From NCBI GenBank assembly GCA_019636095.1, contig JAHBYF010000006.1:1-64000 (forward strand): 64,000 nt of DNA, written 5' to 3'. Origin of the DNA: Hyphomonadaceae bacterium (lineage in GTDB: Bacteria; Pseudomonadota; Alphaproteobacteria; Caulobacterales; Aquidulcibacteraceae). Below are positions 17,111 through 26,867 of the stretch, in pieces. The first letter of the stretch is position 1, and each line of letters opens with the position of its first letter. The translations under genes were made by a program, and so were the position numbers. The notes beneath the pieces were generated by a model, which did not search any database, was not told the origin of the DNA, and was given only the letters and a program-made list of their open reading frames with translations.

Positions 17111-17743
17111 ATGATTATTGCTGTTGATGGGCCGACCGCTTCAGGAAAGGGCACCGTCGCCAAGAGTTTGGCGGAACACTACGGGCTGAAGCGCCTCGAC
17201 ACCGGATCGCTCTATCGCGCTGTCGGATTGGCGGTGCTCGACGCTGGTGGCGATCCCAGCAACGTTGCCGCTGCCGTGGCGGCGGCGGAGCAGCTTGATC
17301 TCGGCGCGATTGACGAAAGCCGCATCCGCTCCAGCGCGGCGGGCTTGGCCGCATCCAAGGTCGCCGTAATTCCGCAAGTCCGCGAGGTGTTGCGCCGCGC
17401 ACAAAAAATATTCGCCGCCGATCCCATGGGCGCCGTGCTCGACGGGCGCGACATCGGCACAGTGATCTGCCCGAACGCCGACGTGAAGCTTTTCGTGACG
17501 GCCTCGTTGGCCGAGCGCACGCGGCGCAGGCTCGCTGAGCTTCGCGCGCGTGGCGAGCAGATCAGCTTTGGGGAATTGCAGGCCCAGATTGCCGAACGAG
17601 ACGAACGCGACATGACGCGCAAAGACTCGCCCCTTTATCAGGCCGCTGACGCGCATTTGTTGGATACCACATCTCTTTCGATCGAGGCCGCCGCCCAGGC
17701 CGCCCGCGCCATCGTCGACCGGATTCAGGCGGCGAAGAGCTGA
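17111..17743 (+). CDS. cmk: Cytidylate kinase
   Basis: A 210-residue (d)CMP kinase that uses ATP to make CDP/dCDP in pyrimidine nucleotide supply. Visible are the N-terminal P-loop (GPTASGKGTVAKSLA), the RLDTGSLYRAVGL substrate segment, LDGRDIGTVICPNADVKLFVTA, and the lid region RDERDMTRKDSPL. Length is normal. It precedes rpsA by 200 bases on the same strand, the conserved cmk-rpsA order of proteobacteria. Confidence 0.95.
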   Translation: MIIAVDGPTASGKGTVAKSLAEHYGLKRLDTGSLYRAVGLAVLDAGGDPSNVAAAVAAAEQLDLGAIDESRIRSSAAGLAASKVAVIPQVREVLRRAQKIFAADPMGAVLDGRDIGTVICPNADVKLFVTASLAERTRRRLAELRARGEQISFGELQAQIAERDERDMTRKDSPLYQAADAHLLDTTSLSIEAAAQAARAIVDRIQAAKS

Positions 17744-17858
17744 CTTTTTGGATCTCCCTCGCTTGTGGCCGGAGGCCTCCCTATCTATAGAGAGCCCGCG
17801 TTCCTGAGGGTCTGAAGGCCCCGGGACCGCTTGGCATTTCTAAGCCAGATCAAAGGAC

Positions 17859-17875
17859 GGCCCCATTGTGGGGCC
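17859..17875 (+). promoter_or_regulatory. Hairpin in the rpsA leader
   Basis: GGCCCC and GGGGCC form a 6-bp stem around ATTGT, 68 bases before the rpsA start codon. No T tract follows, so it is not an obvious terminator. S1 autoregulates its own mRNA in enterobacteria through leader structure, and this element is a candidate for a comparable role here. The cmk-rpsA gap (17744-17942) contains no gene. Confidence 0.3.
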
Positions 17876-17942
17876 GAGACCGCCGGAACCAACCGGTTGG
17901 CCCCTAATCGCCTATGAAGGCATTGTTGGAGTTGAAATACGT

Positions 17943-19646
17943 ATGGCGTCTGACACGCAAAATTCCTCATTGAACCCCACGCGCGACGATTTCGCAGCGC
18001 TGCTCGACCAGAGCCTCGGTTCAAAAGGCATGATTGAAGGCCGCGTTATGCCGGCCACCGTAGTTGCAGTCGAACACGACTTCGTCGTTGTCGACATTGG
18101 CCTCAAGACCGAAGGCCGCATCCCCCTCCGCGAATTCCTCGTCGATGACGGCGCCGGCCAACCAAAGCCTGGCGACATCGTCGAAGTCTATCTCGACCGC
18201 ATCGAGAACGCGCTGGGTGACGCTGTCATCAGCCGTGAGAAGGCGCGCCGCGAAGAAGCGTGGACCCGCCTTGAGAAATCATTCGCCGCACAAGAAGCAG
18301 TCAATGGCGCGCTCGTTGGCCGGGTCAAGGGCGGCTTCACCGTCGACCTCGGCGGCGCCAACGCGTTCCTGCCCGGCTCGCAAGTTGACATCCGTCCGGT
18401 CCGCGACGTCGGTCCGCTGATGAACATCGTGCAGCCGTTTGCGATCCTGAAAATGGACCGCCAGCGCGGCAACATCGTCGTCTCGCGCCGCGCCGTGCTC
18501 GAAGAGAGCCGCGCTTCGGAACGCGCCGAGATCGTTGGCCAGTTGCAGGAAGGCGAGATCCGCGAAGGCGTGGTCAAGAACATCACCGATTACGGTGCGT
18601 TCGTTGATCTCGGCGGCATCGACGGCCTGCTGCACGTCACCGACATGAGCTGGAAGCGCGTCAGCCACCCGAGCCAGGTGCTCAACGTGGGCGACACGGT
18701 GAAAGTCCAGATCGTGAAGATCAATCCGGACACCCAGCGTATTTCGCTCGGCATGAAACAATTGCTGACCGACCCCTGGGATGGCGTCGATGCCAAGTAC
18801 CCGGCGGGCGGCAAGTTCACGGGCCGCGTGACCAACATCACCGATTACGGCGCGTTTGTTGAACTTGAACCGGGCGTCGAAGGTCTGGTGCACGTCAGCG
18901 AAATGAGCTGGACCAAGAAGAACCTACATCCGTCGAAGATTCTGAGCACCAGCCAGGAAGTCGACGTGCAAGTGCTCGATGTGGACGGCGAAAAGCGCCG
19001 TATCTCGCTCGGCATCAAGCAAGTTCAAAACAATCCGTGGGATGCGTTCGTTGCCGAACACCCGGTCGGCGACGTCATCGAAGGCGAGATCAAGAACATT
19101 ACCGAGTTCGGTCTGTTCGTTGGTCTCACGCCCGAACTCGATGGCATGGTGCACCTCAGCGATATCGCGTGGGACGCTCAGGGCGAAGAAGCCCTCACCC
19201 GCTTCAACAAAGGCGATGTCGTCAAGGCGAAGGTTCTCGACGTCGACGTCGAGAAAGAACGGATCTCGCTCGGCATCAAGCAAGTCGACAGCGACCCGAT
19301 GGCAGACGCCGACTTCAAGCGCGGTCAGATCATCACGGCGGAAGTCGTCGATGTGGCGACAGGCGGCATCGAAGTCGCGTTCGGCGAAGGCAACGCGCTG
19401 CGCACCTTCATCCGCAAGTCGGACCTCTCGCGCGATCGCCAAGAGCAACGTGCTGACCGCTTCTCGGTCGGCGACCGTCTCGATGCGATGGTGACCGGCT
19501 TCGACAAGGCAACCCGCAAGGTGTCGCTGTCGGTGAAGGCCATGGAACTTGCCGACGAAAAGGAAGCGATCGCTCAGTTCGGCTCTTCGGACTCGGGCGC
19601 CTCGCTCGGCGACATCCTCGGCGCTGCGCTGAAGGACAAGAAGTAA
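17943..19646 (+). CDS. rpsA: 30S ribosomal protein S1
   Basis: A 567-residue ribosomal protein S1 that binds mRNA and helps translation initiation. Six S1/OB repeats are evident from recurring patterns such as ITDYGAFVDLGGIDGLLHVTD, VTNITDYGAFVELEPGVEGL and ITEFGLFVGLTPELDGM, each followed by RISLG(I/M)KQ. The ATG at 17943 (MASDTQNSS) follows GGAG; a GTG at 17868 in the same frame would extend into the leader hairpin and is unlikely. A strong terminator follows the gene. Confidence 0.97.
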   Translation: MASDTQNSSLNPTRDDFAALLDQSLGSKGMIEGRVMPATVVAVEHDFVVVDIGLKTEGRIPLREFLVDDGAGQPKPGDIVEVYLDRIENALGDAVISREKARREEAWTRLEKSFAAQEAVNGALVGRVKGGFTVDLGGANAFLPGSQVDIRPVRDVGPLMNIVQPFAILKMDRQRGNIVVSRRAVLEESRASERAEIVGQLQEGEIREGVVKNITDYGAFVDLGGIDGLLHVTDMSWKRVSHPSQVLNVGDTVKVQIVKINPDTQRISLGMKQLLTDPWDGVDAKYPAGGKFTGRVTNITDYGAFVELEPGVEGLVHVSEMSWTKKNLHPSKILSTSQEVDVQVLDVDGEKRRISLGIKQVQNNPWDAFVAEHPVGDVIEGEIKNITEFGLFVGLTPELDGMVHLSDIAWDAQGEEALTRFNKGDVVKAKVLDVDVEKERISLGIKQVDSDPMADADFKRGQIITAEVVDVATGGIEVAFGEGNALRTFIRKSDLSRDRQEQRADRFSVGDRLDAMVTGFDKATRKVSLSVKAMELADEKEAIAQFGSSDSGASLGDILGAALKDKK

Positions 19647-19672
19647 GCATACGCCGCTACCAGCGGCGGATT

Positions 19673-19704
19673 AGGGCCTAGCGGCAGCGCTAGGCCCTTT
19701 TTCT
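19673..19704 (+). terminator. Rho-independent terminator of rpsA
   Basis: A 10-bp perfect stem (GGGCCTAGCG / CGCTAGGCCC) with a GCAG loop is followed by TTTTTCTT. It lies 27 bases after the rpsA stop codon and separates rpsA from ihfB. Confidence 0.9.
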
Positions 19705-19787
19705 TGGCCTTTTCAAACCCCTGGGAGTTGACGCAAGCCGCTGACCAGTTCTCTATCGCCCCAACGGGGAACTCAAGGGATCGCACA

Positions 19788-20078
19788 ATGCTGCGCTCAG
19801 AGCTGGTCAGCCGGCTGCAGGAAGAGATGGGGTCGCTCAAGGCGGCTGAAATCGAGCACGCAGTCGATGTCGTCTTGGATGAAGTAGCTGTGGCGTTGGC
19901 TCAGGGCGGACGCGTTGAGCTCCGCGGGTTCGGGGCGTTTTCAGTACGCAAACGCGACGCCCGCACCGGCCGCAACCCGCGCACCGGCGCGACCGTGAAG
20001 GTTGAGGCGAAAAAGGTGCCGTTCTTCAAACCAGGCAAGGAATTGCGGCTGAAGGTGAACGGCGGCGAAGAGCCCTAG
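19788..20078 (+). CDS. ihfB: Integration host factor subunit beta
   Basis: A 96-residue HU/IHF-family DNA-bending protein. The family core is clear: VELRGFGAFSVRKRDARTGR followed by NPRTGATVKVEAKKVPFFKPGKEL. The beta subunit is indicated by location after rpsA, conserved across proteobacteria, and by the N-terminal MLRSELVSRL. The ATG at 19788 follows AAGGGA; the longer open frame runs into the terminator. IHF bends DNA for recombination, replication and sigma-54 promoters, and in Caulobacter relatives it takes part in cell-cycle transcription. Confidence 0.93.
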   Translation: MLRSELVSRLQEEMGSLKAAEIEHAVDVVLDEVAVALAQGGRVELRGFGAFSVRKRDARTGRNPRTGATVKVEAKKVPFFKPGKELRLKVNGGEEP

Positions 20079-20100
20079 ACCTGAGACCCTCACCCGTCGG

Positions 20101-20126
20101 GGAACCCGAACAATGGTTCACCAGTT
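20101..20126 (+). promoter_or_regulatory. Possible EcfG-type promoter before the HWE kinase
   Basis: GGAAC at 20101-20105 is followed after 17 bases by AGTT at 20123-20126. The alphaproteobacterial general stress sigma factor EcfG recognises GGAAC, 16-17 bases, CGTT, so this matches in all but one position. It lies 37 bases before the start codon of a PAS-HWE kinase, the kinase type that often feeds the general stress response. Short motifs like this arise by chance. Confidence 0.3.
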
Positions 20127-20162
20127 TTTGTCCTGGATCAAGGCGGGGCGACCAGGGCGCAA

Positions 20163-21623
20163 ATGAGTAGTGACGACCCAGCGCCCGGTCCGCACGCGGC
20201 CTCCGAAAGCGACGTCATGGCCGCTCGTTTGGCGACAATCGTCGCCAACTCGGACGATGTCATCATCTCCAAAACGTTGGGCGGCATAATCACGTCGTGG
20301 AACGGCGGAGCCACGCGCATCTTCGGCTACGAACCGGAAGAGATCATCGGTCAGCACATTTCAAAGATCATCCCGCCCGAGCTCATGGACGAGGAGAAAG
20401 ACATCATCGCGCGCCTCTCGCGCGGCGAGCGGATTGAGCATTTCGAGACCATTCGCCTGACGAAGGATGGCAAGCGCGTCCACATCTCTCTCACGGTCTC
20501 GCCGATGCGAGATTCAGGTGGGCGCATCATCGGCGCCTCGAAGGTCGCGCGCGACATCACCGATCGCAAGCGCGCTGAAGAGACCCAACGTCTCCTCATC
20601 GATGAACTCAATCATCGCATCAAGAATACGCTCGCTACTGTGCAAGCGATCGCAACGCAGACCTTGCGGCGATCGGCGTCGCCCACGGAATTCGTTGAGA
20701 GTTTCAGCGGCCGCATTAAAGCGCTGGCGCGCGCCCACGGCCTGCTAACGGCCGGTTCGTTTCAGGGGGCGGAGATCACCGACCTCGTTCGCGAACAATT
20801 GCTGCTCGGCGACGAAGACGATCAGCGCATATCTCAGTCAGGACCGGCAGTGACGCTTGAAGCGCAGCCCGCGCTTCATCTGGCGCTTGTCCTGCATGAG
20901 CTGGGAACAAACGCGCGCAAACACGGCGCTCTTTCGGTGGTCAGCGGCTCGGTTGCCGTGCGATGGCAAGTCCAGTCTAGCAATGGACGTCACTTGAAAC
21001 TGAGTTGGCGAGAGATTGGCGGGCCCCGCGTCAAAGCGCCATCGACACAGGGTTTTGGTTCGGTGCTGATTGAAAATAGTCTGCGCGCTTATGGTGGAGA
21101 CGTCGCCGTCACCTATGCAGAAGACGGCGTCATTTGCGAGATCAACTTGCCGTTGGCCGAACTGAGCCATCCGATCGGCGCATTCGCCCGCGATGCACGT
21201 TCGTTTGGCGGGGGCGCGACAGGACCGCTTCTCGGCATTGGAGGCAAACGCGTCCTCGTTGTCGAAGATGAACCGCTGATCGGCATGGTGCTTACTGACT
21301 ACCTCCAAGAGGCAGGCTGCGAAATCGTCGGCCCCGCGCAGAGCGCTGAGCAGGCTGAGCAGATGGCGCGAACAGAAGCGATCGACGCTGCGTTGGTGGA
21401 TGGAAATCTCGCGGGCCAGCGCGCCGACAAGATTGTCTCGGCGCTGCGTGAACGGCGCATCCCGTTTGCATTTGTCACGGGTTACGGACGCGAAGCGCTA
21501 CCTCCAGGCTCCGAAAATGCACCGATCATCGAGAAGCCATTTACCGAAGGACAAGTGATCACGACGCTCAATCGCCTGCTCAACAGCGTGGTGCAGTTGC
21601 GCTCAGGGCGTCTCGAAGGCTGA
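20163..21623 (+). CDS. PAS-HWE/HisKA_2 histidine kinase with C-terminal receiver domain
   Basis: A 486-residue soluble kinase. A PAS domain occupies about residues 20-140 (SWNGGATRIFGYEPEEIIGQ, then ASKVARDITDRKRAEE). The dimerisation box is of the HWE/HisKA_2 type (IDELNHRIKNTLATVQAIA, His 151). The ATPase has LVLHELGTNARKHG. The receiver spans about 360-480 (VLVVEDEPLIGMVL, phospho-site in ALVDGNLAG, IEKPF). In alphaproteobacteria such kinases commonly sense light, redox or stress and feed PhyR or flagellar/cell-cycle outputs. The receiver has no output domain, so it may act as phosphate sink or adaptor. Confidence 0.9.
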   Translation: MSSDDPAPGPHAASESDVMAARLATIVANSDDVIISKTLGGIITSWNGGATRIFGYEPEEIIGQHISKIIPPELMDEEKDIIARLSRGERIEHFETIRLTKDGKRVHISLTVSPMRDSGGRIIGASKVARDITDRKRAEETQRLLIDELNHRIKNTLATVQAIATQTLRRSASPTEFVESFSGRIKALARAHGLLTAGSFQGAEITDLVREQLLLGDEDDQRISQSGPAVTLEAQPALHLALVLHELGTNARKHGALSVVSGSVAVRWQVQSSNGRHLKLSWREIGGPRVKAPSTQGFGSVLIENSLRAYGGDVAVTYAEDGVICEINLPLAELSHPIGAFARDARSFGGGATGPLLGIGGKRVLVVEDEPLIGMVLTDYLQEAGCEIVGPAQSAEQAEQMARTEAIDAALVDGNLAGQRADKIVSALRERRIPFAFVTGYGREALPPGSENAPIIEKPFTEGQVITTLNRLLNSVVQLRSGRLEG

Positions 21624-21752
21624 CCGCTCCGCGAAGACGCCCTCGAACGACATGCGACGCCGAATATTCAGGGTGTTTGTTCCGACTGTGCCCTAGCCAC
21701 ACGCGCCAAATCCTGACAAGGCTCTTCCACCTTTTCTTGCGGAGACGCGCTC

Positions 21753-22172
21753 ATGTCCATGCTTACAGAGTTTCGGGAATTCGCTCTCAAAGGCAATGTC
21801 GTTGACCTCGCCGTCGGCGTGATCATCGGCGCGGCGTTCGGGACGATCGTGTCTTCTCTGGTCGACGATATGATCATGCCGCTGGTCGGCGCCGCTACTG
21901 GCGGGCTCGACTTCTCAAACTATTTCATCCCGCTTTCCGACGGCGTGACGGCGACGACTCTTGATGCCGCGCGTGAGCAAGGCGCCGTGTTCGCTTACGG
22001 AAAATTCCTCACGGCGCTGTTGAAGTTCGTAATCGTCGCGTGGGTGATGTTCATGATCATAAAGGGCATGAACTCGATGAAGCGCAAGGAAGAAGCGAAG
22101 CCCGCGGCAGTTGCTGAAACGCCAGCCGACATCACGCTGCTCACGGAAATTCGCGACCTGCTGAAGAAATAG
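21753..22172 (+). CDS. mscL: Large-conductance mechanosensitive channel
   Basis: A 139-residue inner-membrane channel that opens under hypo-osmotic stress. The N-terminal amphipathic helix and first membrane segment ([20 protein letters not shown]) are canonical, the second membrane helix lies near residues 78-103, and the C-terminal bundle ends [15 protein letters not shown]. The periplasmic loop is of ordinary length. It stands alone between the HWE kinase and trpF. Confidence 0.95.
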   Translation: MSMLTEFREFALKGNVVDLAVGVIIGAAFGTIVSSLVDDMIMPLVGAATGGLDFSNYFIPLSDGVTATTLDAAREQGAVFAYGKFLTALLKFVIVAWVMFMIIKGMNSMKRKEEAKPAAVAETPADITLLTEIRDLLKK

Positions 22173-22238
22173 CGGAGCGGATCGCCCAACCATCGGCGGC
22201 CAGATGACGGCAGCCGATTTCGTCGCTACGTGTGCGCC

Positions 22239-22871
22239 ATGCCTGACGCGAAAATCTGCGGCATAACCACTCCCGAAGCGCTCGACGCCGCAATCGAAGG
22301 CGGCGCGCGTTTCGTTGGCTTCGTGACCTATCCGAAGAGCCCGCGGTTCTTGTCGATGGATAAACTCGCGGCTTTGGCGGCGCGGGCGCGCGGCCGGGTC
22401 GAGACCGTCTTGGTCACCGTGAACGCCGATGACGCTCATCTCGCGGCAGCCAGCGTCGCCGCCCAGCCGGACTGGATCCAGCTACATGGCACCGAAAACA
22501 CGAGGCGTGCAGCCGAGGTCCGCCCGTTCGCCCGGCGGGGCCTCATCAAGGCTGTGGGCATCGCCAAGCATGAGGACTTCGCTACCCTGCCGCCCTACTG
22601 CCCCGTCGTGGATTTCTTCCTGTTCGACGCCCAAGTGCCTGCGGGCGGCCTACCAGGAGGCAACGCGCTACCGTTTGACTGGCAACTCATGGCTGGCGCC
22701 CAGATCGGCCGACCTTGGTTCCTGGCCGGAGGGCTGAACCCTAGCAACGTCAAAGAAGCGATTCAGGTATCCGGCGCCGACCTTGTGGACGTCTCCTCTG
22801 GTGTGGAAAGCAAGCCAGGCCTAAAGGACCCCCAACTGATCGCCCAATTCTTGGCGGCTGCGGAAGTATAA
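22239..22871 (+). CDS. trpF: Phosphoribosylanthranilate isomerase
   Basis: A 210-residue TIM-barrel enzyme that isomerises N-(5-phosphoribosyl)anthranilate in tryptophan synthesis. Signatures are the [12 protein letters not shown]-terminus with catalytic cysteine, [10 protein letters not shown], the substrate loop WIQLHGTEN, the catalytic aspartate in [11 protein letters not shown] and the phosphate-binding [19 protein letters not shown]. The ATG at 22239 is three codons inside a possible GTG start; neither has a strong ribosome site. It precedes trpB by 10 bases. Confidence 0.93.
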   Translation: MPDAKICGITTPEALDAAIEGGARFVGFVTYPKSPRFLSMDKLAALAARARGRVETVLVTVNADDAHLAAASVAAQPDWIQLHGTENTRRAAEVRPFARRGLIKAVGIAKHEDFATLPPYCPVVDFFLFDAQVPAGGLPGGNALPFDWQLMAGAQIGRPWFLAGGLNPSNVKEAIQVSGADLVDVSSGVESKPGLKDPQLIAQFLAAAEV

Positions 22872-22881
22872 ACCCTCCCCC

Positions 22882-24096
22882 ATGGACGTGCGCCGCAACT
22901 GGCAGGACCTACCCGACGCCGAGGGCCGTTTTGGCCAATACGGCGGTAGGTTCGTTGCCGAAACGCTGATGCCGCTGGTGCTCGATCTGGAGCGCGCATA
23001 CCGCGCTGCCCAGGCGGACCCGGCCTTCGCGGCGACGATGGCGGATTTCTGGACCCATTATGTGGGCCGGCCCTCGCCTTTGTATTTCGCTGAGCGTCTG
23101 AGTGAGCATCATGGCGGCGCGAAAATCTACTTCAAGCGCGATGAGCTCAATCACACGGGCGCGCACAAGATCAACAATTGCCTCGGCCAAGTGCTGCTGG
23201 CGCTGCGCATGGGAAAGACGCGGATCATCGCGGAGACGGGCGCGGGCCAACACGGCGTTGCGACGGCGACGGTCTGTGCTCGGCTTGGTTTGCCATGCGT
23301 CGTGTTCATGGGCGCGACGGATATTGAGCGCCAGAAGCCGAACGTCTTCCGCATGAAACTGCTCGGCGCCGAAGTCCGCCCGGTGACGAGCGGCGCCGCG
23401 ACGCTGAAAGACGCGATGAACGAAGCTCTGCGCGATTGGGTCACCAACGTCGCGGATACCTTCTACTGCATAGGAACCGCTGCCGGCCCTCATCCGTACC
23501 CGGAGATGGTGCGCGATTTTCAAAGTGTGATAGGCCGCGAAGCGCGTGAACAGATATTAGGGCGCGAAGGCCGTTTGCCGGACGCCGTAATGGCGTGCAT
23601 CGGCGGTGGCTCGAATGCCATCGGGCTGTTTCATCCCTTCATTGCTGACGAGAATGTCCGCTTGATCGGCGTTGAAGCTGCCGGCCATGGCATCGACGAT
23701 CGCTTTGAGCACAGCGCCGCCATCAATGGCGGCCGCCCTGGCGTGCTGCACGGAAACCGGACCTATCTGCTGCAAAACGAAGACGGCCAGATTCTCGAAG
23801 GCCATTCGATCAGCGCTGGCCTCGACTATCCCGGCGTTGGCCCGGAACATTCCTATCTGGCCGACATCGGCCGCGCTCAATATATGAGCGCCACTGACGG
23901 TGAGGCGCTGGAAGCGTTCAAACTGTGTGCAAGGCTTGAGGGCATCTTGCCTGCGTTGGAACCCTCTCACGCGTTGGCGCGTGTTGGCGATGTGGCGCGC
24001 GAAATTGACAAGGATGGCCTGCTGGTCATGAACCTCTGCGGACGCGGGGACAAAGACGTGTTCACTGTTGCGGACGCGTTAGGAGTGAAACTTTGA
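22882..24096 (+). CDS. trpB: Tryptophan synthase beta chain
   Basis: A 404-residue PLP enzyme that condenses indole with serine. The PLP lysine lies in HTGAHKINN (Lys96), the phosphate-binding loop is [10 protein letters not shown], and [17 protein letters not shown] is the family N-terminus. It should form the alpha2-beta2 complex with TrpA. Unusually, two genes for exported proteins separate it from trpA; the first overlaps the trpB stop as TTGA, so the transcript probably continues through. Confidence 0.96.
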   Translation: MDVRRNWQDLPDAEGRFGQYGGRFVAETLMPLVLDLERAYRAAQADPAFAATMADFWTHYVGRPSPLYFAERLSEHHGGAKIYFKRDELNHTGAHKINNCLGQVLLALRMGKTRIIAETGAGQHGVATATVCARLGLPCVVFMGATDIERQKPNVFRMKLLGAEVRPVTSGAATLKDAMNEALRDWVTNVADTFYCIGTAAGPHPYPEMVRDFQSVIGREAREQILGREGRLPDAVMACIGGGSNAIGLFHPFIADENVRLIGVEAAGHGIDDRFEHSAAINGGRPGVLHGNRTYLLQNEDGQILEGHSISAGLDYPGVGPEHSYLADIGRAQYMSATDGEALEAFKLCARLEGILPALEPSHALARVGDVAREIDKDGLLVMNLCGRGDKDVFTVADALGVKL

Positions 24097-24533
24097 AACT
24101 GATACATGCACTTTCGGCGCTCTTCTTGGCAGCGGCGACGACATCGGCTTTCGCAGAAGACGCGCCGCACACCTTGATGCCCGACACGCTCAATCTCGAG
24201 ATCGTCGATGGTTCGACCGTTCCGGATGATTGTATGTATCCAGCATCCATCACCGATACGACGCGCTTCGAAATTGCCTGCGTGACCATGCCTGCCGTCA
24301 TCGGCTCCGAGGTCAGTTCGCAATACATTGGTCAACTCGGCGCACACGGTTGGCATCAGGGAAATTTCGTGCCGGGTGGCATGACCGCCGTGCGCACGGA
24401 TGAGAACAATTGCCGCCGCGTGCTGAACATCTTTCCCAGCAACTATCCGCCGGGCGAAGAGCACGCGCAGGTGAACGTGCTTTGGTTTGCGCTCGACCGC
24501 ACCCCGCGCTGCAACGAGGCGACACCGGGTTGA
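24093..24533 (+). CDS. Exported protein of unknown function, paralogue 1 (inside trp operon)
   Basis: A 146-residue protein with a signal peptide ([21 protein letters not shown]) and four cysteines in the mature part that probably form disulfides. The start is TTG at 24093, overlapping the trpB stop codon as TTGA. The pattern [14 protein letters not shown]...DDC and the later [10 protein letters not shown] recur in the next gene (LPESANIALVDGS...SPC, QELHDSGWR), so the two are diverged tandem copies. No catalytic motif is visible and no link to tryptophan synthesis is evident beyond position. Confidence 0.75.
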   Translation: MKLIHALSALFLAAATTSAFAEDAPHTLMPDTLNLEIVDGSTVPDDCMYPASITDTTRFEIACVTMPAVIGSEVSSQYIGQLGAHGWHQGNFVPGGMTAVRTDENNCRRVLNIFPSNYPPGEEHAQVNVLWFALDRTPRCNEATPG

Positions 24534-24612
24534 GCACACAACTCGCCTCTCTACCGTCAGGCCCAATGGCGCTGACATCGGCAGCGCCGATGTACGGACT
24601 CGGGGACGGGCC

Positions 24613-25059
24613 ATGATGCGCGCGCTGTGGATTCTCGTTGCCACCGTGCTTTGCATTGCGCCGAATGCGCGCGCCGAAGACGCACGTATCCTACCAGAGA
24701 GCGCCAACATTGCTCTGGTTGACGGGAGCGCGCATCACAGCCCCTGCGAGATCGAGATGGCGCCAAACGCGGCCGCATTGATCATGCCGCCCCATGGACA
24801 ATGCGTCTTGGTCGCGATCGACAATAGAGCGCTCCGCATTCGCGACGCATACCTGCAAGAACTGCATGATTCCGGCTGGCGTCTTGACAGCGAAGAATGG
24901 CCCGCTTGGCACTTTTCGCGCTCAACGGCGGACGGCGCCGGCAATGCCTACCTGGACATGATCCAATTGCTTCGCGGGCCACCAGGAGACTTTGCCTCCG
25001 GCGTCGTGCTGATTTTCATGCTTCGGGACGGGCCACCCAGCGACGCGCGTTCCCCATGA
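24613..25059 (+). CDS. Exported protein of unknown function, paralogue 2 (inside trp operon)
   Basis: A 148-residue protein with a signal peptide (MMRALWILVATVLCIAPNARA). It shares an arrangement with the preceding gene: an ILPESANIALVDGS segment, spaced cysteines, and a short LHDSGWRL motif. The ATG at 24613 follows GGGGACGGGCC. Its stop overlaps the trpA start as ATGA, so it is translationally coupled to trpA. Its persistence there suggests it is a real gene expressed with the trp operon. Function unknown. Confidence 0.72.
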   Translation: MMRALWILVATVLCIAPNARAEDARILPESANIALVDGSAHHSPCEIEMAPNAAALIMPPHGQCVLVAIDNRALRIRDAYLQELHDSGWRLDSEEWPAWHFSRSTADGAGNAYLDMIQLLRGPPGDFASGVVLIFMLRDGPPSDARSP

Positions 25060-25883
25060 ACCCACGCCTCACCTCCCGCTTTGCTGCGCTAAAGCGCGAA
25101 GGCCGCGCTGGACTTGTCGCGTACGTGATGGCGTCTGACCCGGATCACGAAACGTGCTTCGAGATTCTAAGCGGCCTGCCCGCGGCCGGCGCCGACGTCA
25201 TCGAGCTTGGTTTTCCGTTCACCGATCCGATGGCAGATGGGCCGAGCATCCAGAAGGCGGCGTTGCGCGCGCTGAAAGCCGGCGGTTCACTCAAGCAAAC
25301 GCTCGATCTCGCGCGTCGCTTTCGTGAGACAAACAAGGACACCCCGCTCATCCTGATGGGCTACGCCAATCCGATTGAGACAATGGGCTATGACGCCTTC
25401 GCGCAGGCGATGGCCGCGTCCGGCGCCGATGGCGCGATCATCGTTGATCTGCCACCGGAGGAAGATGCGCCATTGCGCGCGGCGTTCACCTCGAACGGCC
25501 TCTCCATCATCCGTCTGGCGACGCCGACCACGGATGATAACCGTTTAACCAAGGTGCTCGCGGGCGCTTCTGGGTTCCTGTATTATGTCTCGGTAGCTGG
25601 GGTCACAGGCGCTAACGCCGCGACATCGGCTCAGGTGCGTTCAGCGGTGGAAAGACTGAAGCGCGCCACGGACCTCCCCATCGCCGTGGGTTTCGGCGTA
25701 CGCGAACCAGAAGCGGCTCGCGCCATTGCAGTAAATGCGGACGCCGTTGTCGTCGGCTCCGCCTTTGTGGACGAAATTACCGCCGGACCAGCGCCCCAGG
25801 CGGTTGAACGCGTCTTGCGCAAGGTCGCTCAATTGAGCGAAGCTGTGCGCTCAGCGCGTGAACTTGAAGGAACACCCGCATGA
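25056..25883 (+). CDS. trpA: Tryptophan synthase alpha chain
   Basis: A 275-residue TIM-barrel enzyme that cleaves indole-3-glycerol phosphate to indole and glyceraldehyde-3-phosphate. The catalytic glutamate and aspartate lie in [16 protein letters not shown] (Glu50, Asp61), and the phosphate site near [11 protein letters not shown] and [10 protein letters not shown] is intact. It overlaps the preceding exported-protein gene by ATGA and accD by ATGA at its end, so accD is co-translated with it. Confidence 0.96.
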   Translation: MNPRLTSRFAALKREGRAGLVAYVMASDPDHETCFEILSGLPAAGADVIELGFPFTDPMADGPSIQKAALRALKAGGSLKQTLDLARRFRETNKDTPLILMGYANPIETMGYDAFAQAMAASGADGAIIVDLPPEEDAPLRAAFTSNGLSIIRLATPTTDDNRLTKVLAGASGFLYYVSVAGVTGANAATSAQVRSAVERLKRATDLPIAVGFGVREPEAARAIAVNADAVVVGSAFVDEITAGPAPQAVERVLRKVAQLSEAVRSARELEGTPA

Positions 25884-26854
25884 ACTGGCTGTCGAATTTT
25901 GCGCGGCCTGGCCTCTCCAAGAAGAAGCCGGAAGACGCGCGGGAGACGCCCGACAATCTCTGGATCAAGGATCCGCTTTCCGGCGACCTGATCTATCGCG
26001 CCGAGCTTGAGCAAGCCGATTGGGTGACGCCCTCTGGTTTCCACATGCGCATCGGGCCCGACGCCCGCTTCAAGGTCATGTTCGACGACCAAGCATGGCA
26101 GACGATCCCGCTGCCGAAGGTCGAGAACGATCCACTGAAGTTCAAGGACGACAAGAAGTATGCCGACCGTTTGAAGTCGGCCCGCGCGAAGGTGCATCGG
26201 GAAGATTGCATGGCCGCGGGCTACGGCCGCATCGGCGGCGCGCACGCCGTGGTGCTGGTGCAGGATTTCGAATTCATGGGCGGCTCGCTCGGCATGGCTG
26301 CCGGCGAAGCGTTCATCGCGGCTGCGGAAGCTGCCGTGCGCCGCAAAGCGGCGATGATCATCGTAACGTCATCCGGCGGCGCGCGGATGCAGGAAGGCAT
26401 CCTCTCGCTGATGCAAATGCCGCGCACGACGCTTGCAATCCAGATGCTGCGCGACGCTGGGCTGCCCTATCTTGTCGTGCTCGCTGATCCGACCACCGGC
26501 GGCGTGACCGCTTCATATGCGATGCTGGGTGATGTGCACATTGCTGAGCCCGGCGCACTCATCGGGTTCGCCGGCCCGCGCGTGATTGAGCAGACCATTC
26601 GTCAGAAATTGCCCGAGGGCTTCCAGCGCTCGGAATACCTGCTGGATAAAGGCATGGTCGACATGGTCGTTGACCGCCGCAAGCTGAGGACAACGATTGC
26701 GACGTTGCTGACGGTGCTGATGCACAAGCGCGCGGCAGTTCAGGGCGATAGCGGCGAGATCGAGTTCGCGGACACGAACGTCGAGGAATTGCCGAAGGGC
26801 AAGCGCAAACCGGCAAAGCAAGCCGCGCCGCCTACAGCGAAAGCAGCGGAATAA
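25880..26854 (+). CDS. accD: Acetyl-CoA carboxylase carboxyltransferase subunit beta, without zinc-ribbon cysteines
   Basis: A 324-residue subunit that, with AccA, transfers CO2 from biotin to acetyl-CoA for fatty acid synthesis. The carboxyltransferase core is intact ([53 protein letters not shown]). The N-terminal ribbon aligns as [14 protein letters not shown]...[11 protein letters not shown], but the four positions that are cysteines in the E. coli type are D31, S34, T50 and G53. The fold is kept without metal ligands. The C-terminal tail is Lys/Ala/Pro-rich. Confidence 0.94.
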   Translation: MNWLSNFARPGLSKKKPEDARETPDNLWIKDPLSGDLIYRAELEQADWVTPSGFHMRIGPDARFKVMFDDQAWQTIPLPKVENDPLKFKDDKKYADRLKSARAKVHREDCMAAGYGRIGGAHAVVLVQDFEFMGGSLGMAAGEAFIAAAEAAVRRKAAMIIVTSSGGARMQEGILSLMQMPRTTLAIQMLRDAGLPYLVVLADPTTGGVTASYAMLGDVHIAEPGALIGFAGPRVIEQTIRQKLPEGFQRSEYLLDKGMVDMVVDRRKLRTTIATLLTVLMHKRAAVQGDSGEIEFADTNVEELPKGKRKPAKQAAPPTAKAAE

Positions 26855-26867
26855 GGCTCTTCCGTTT

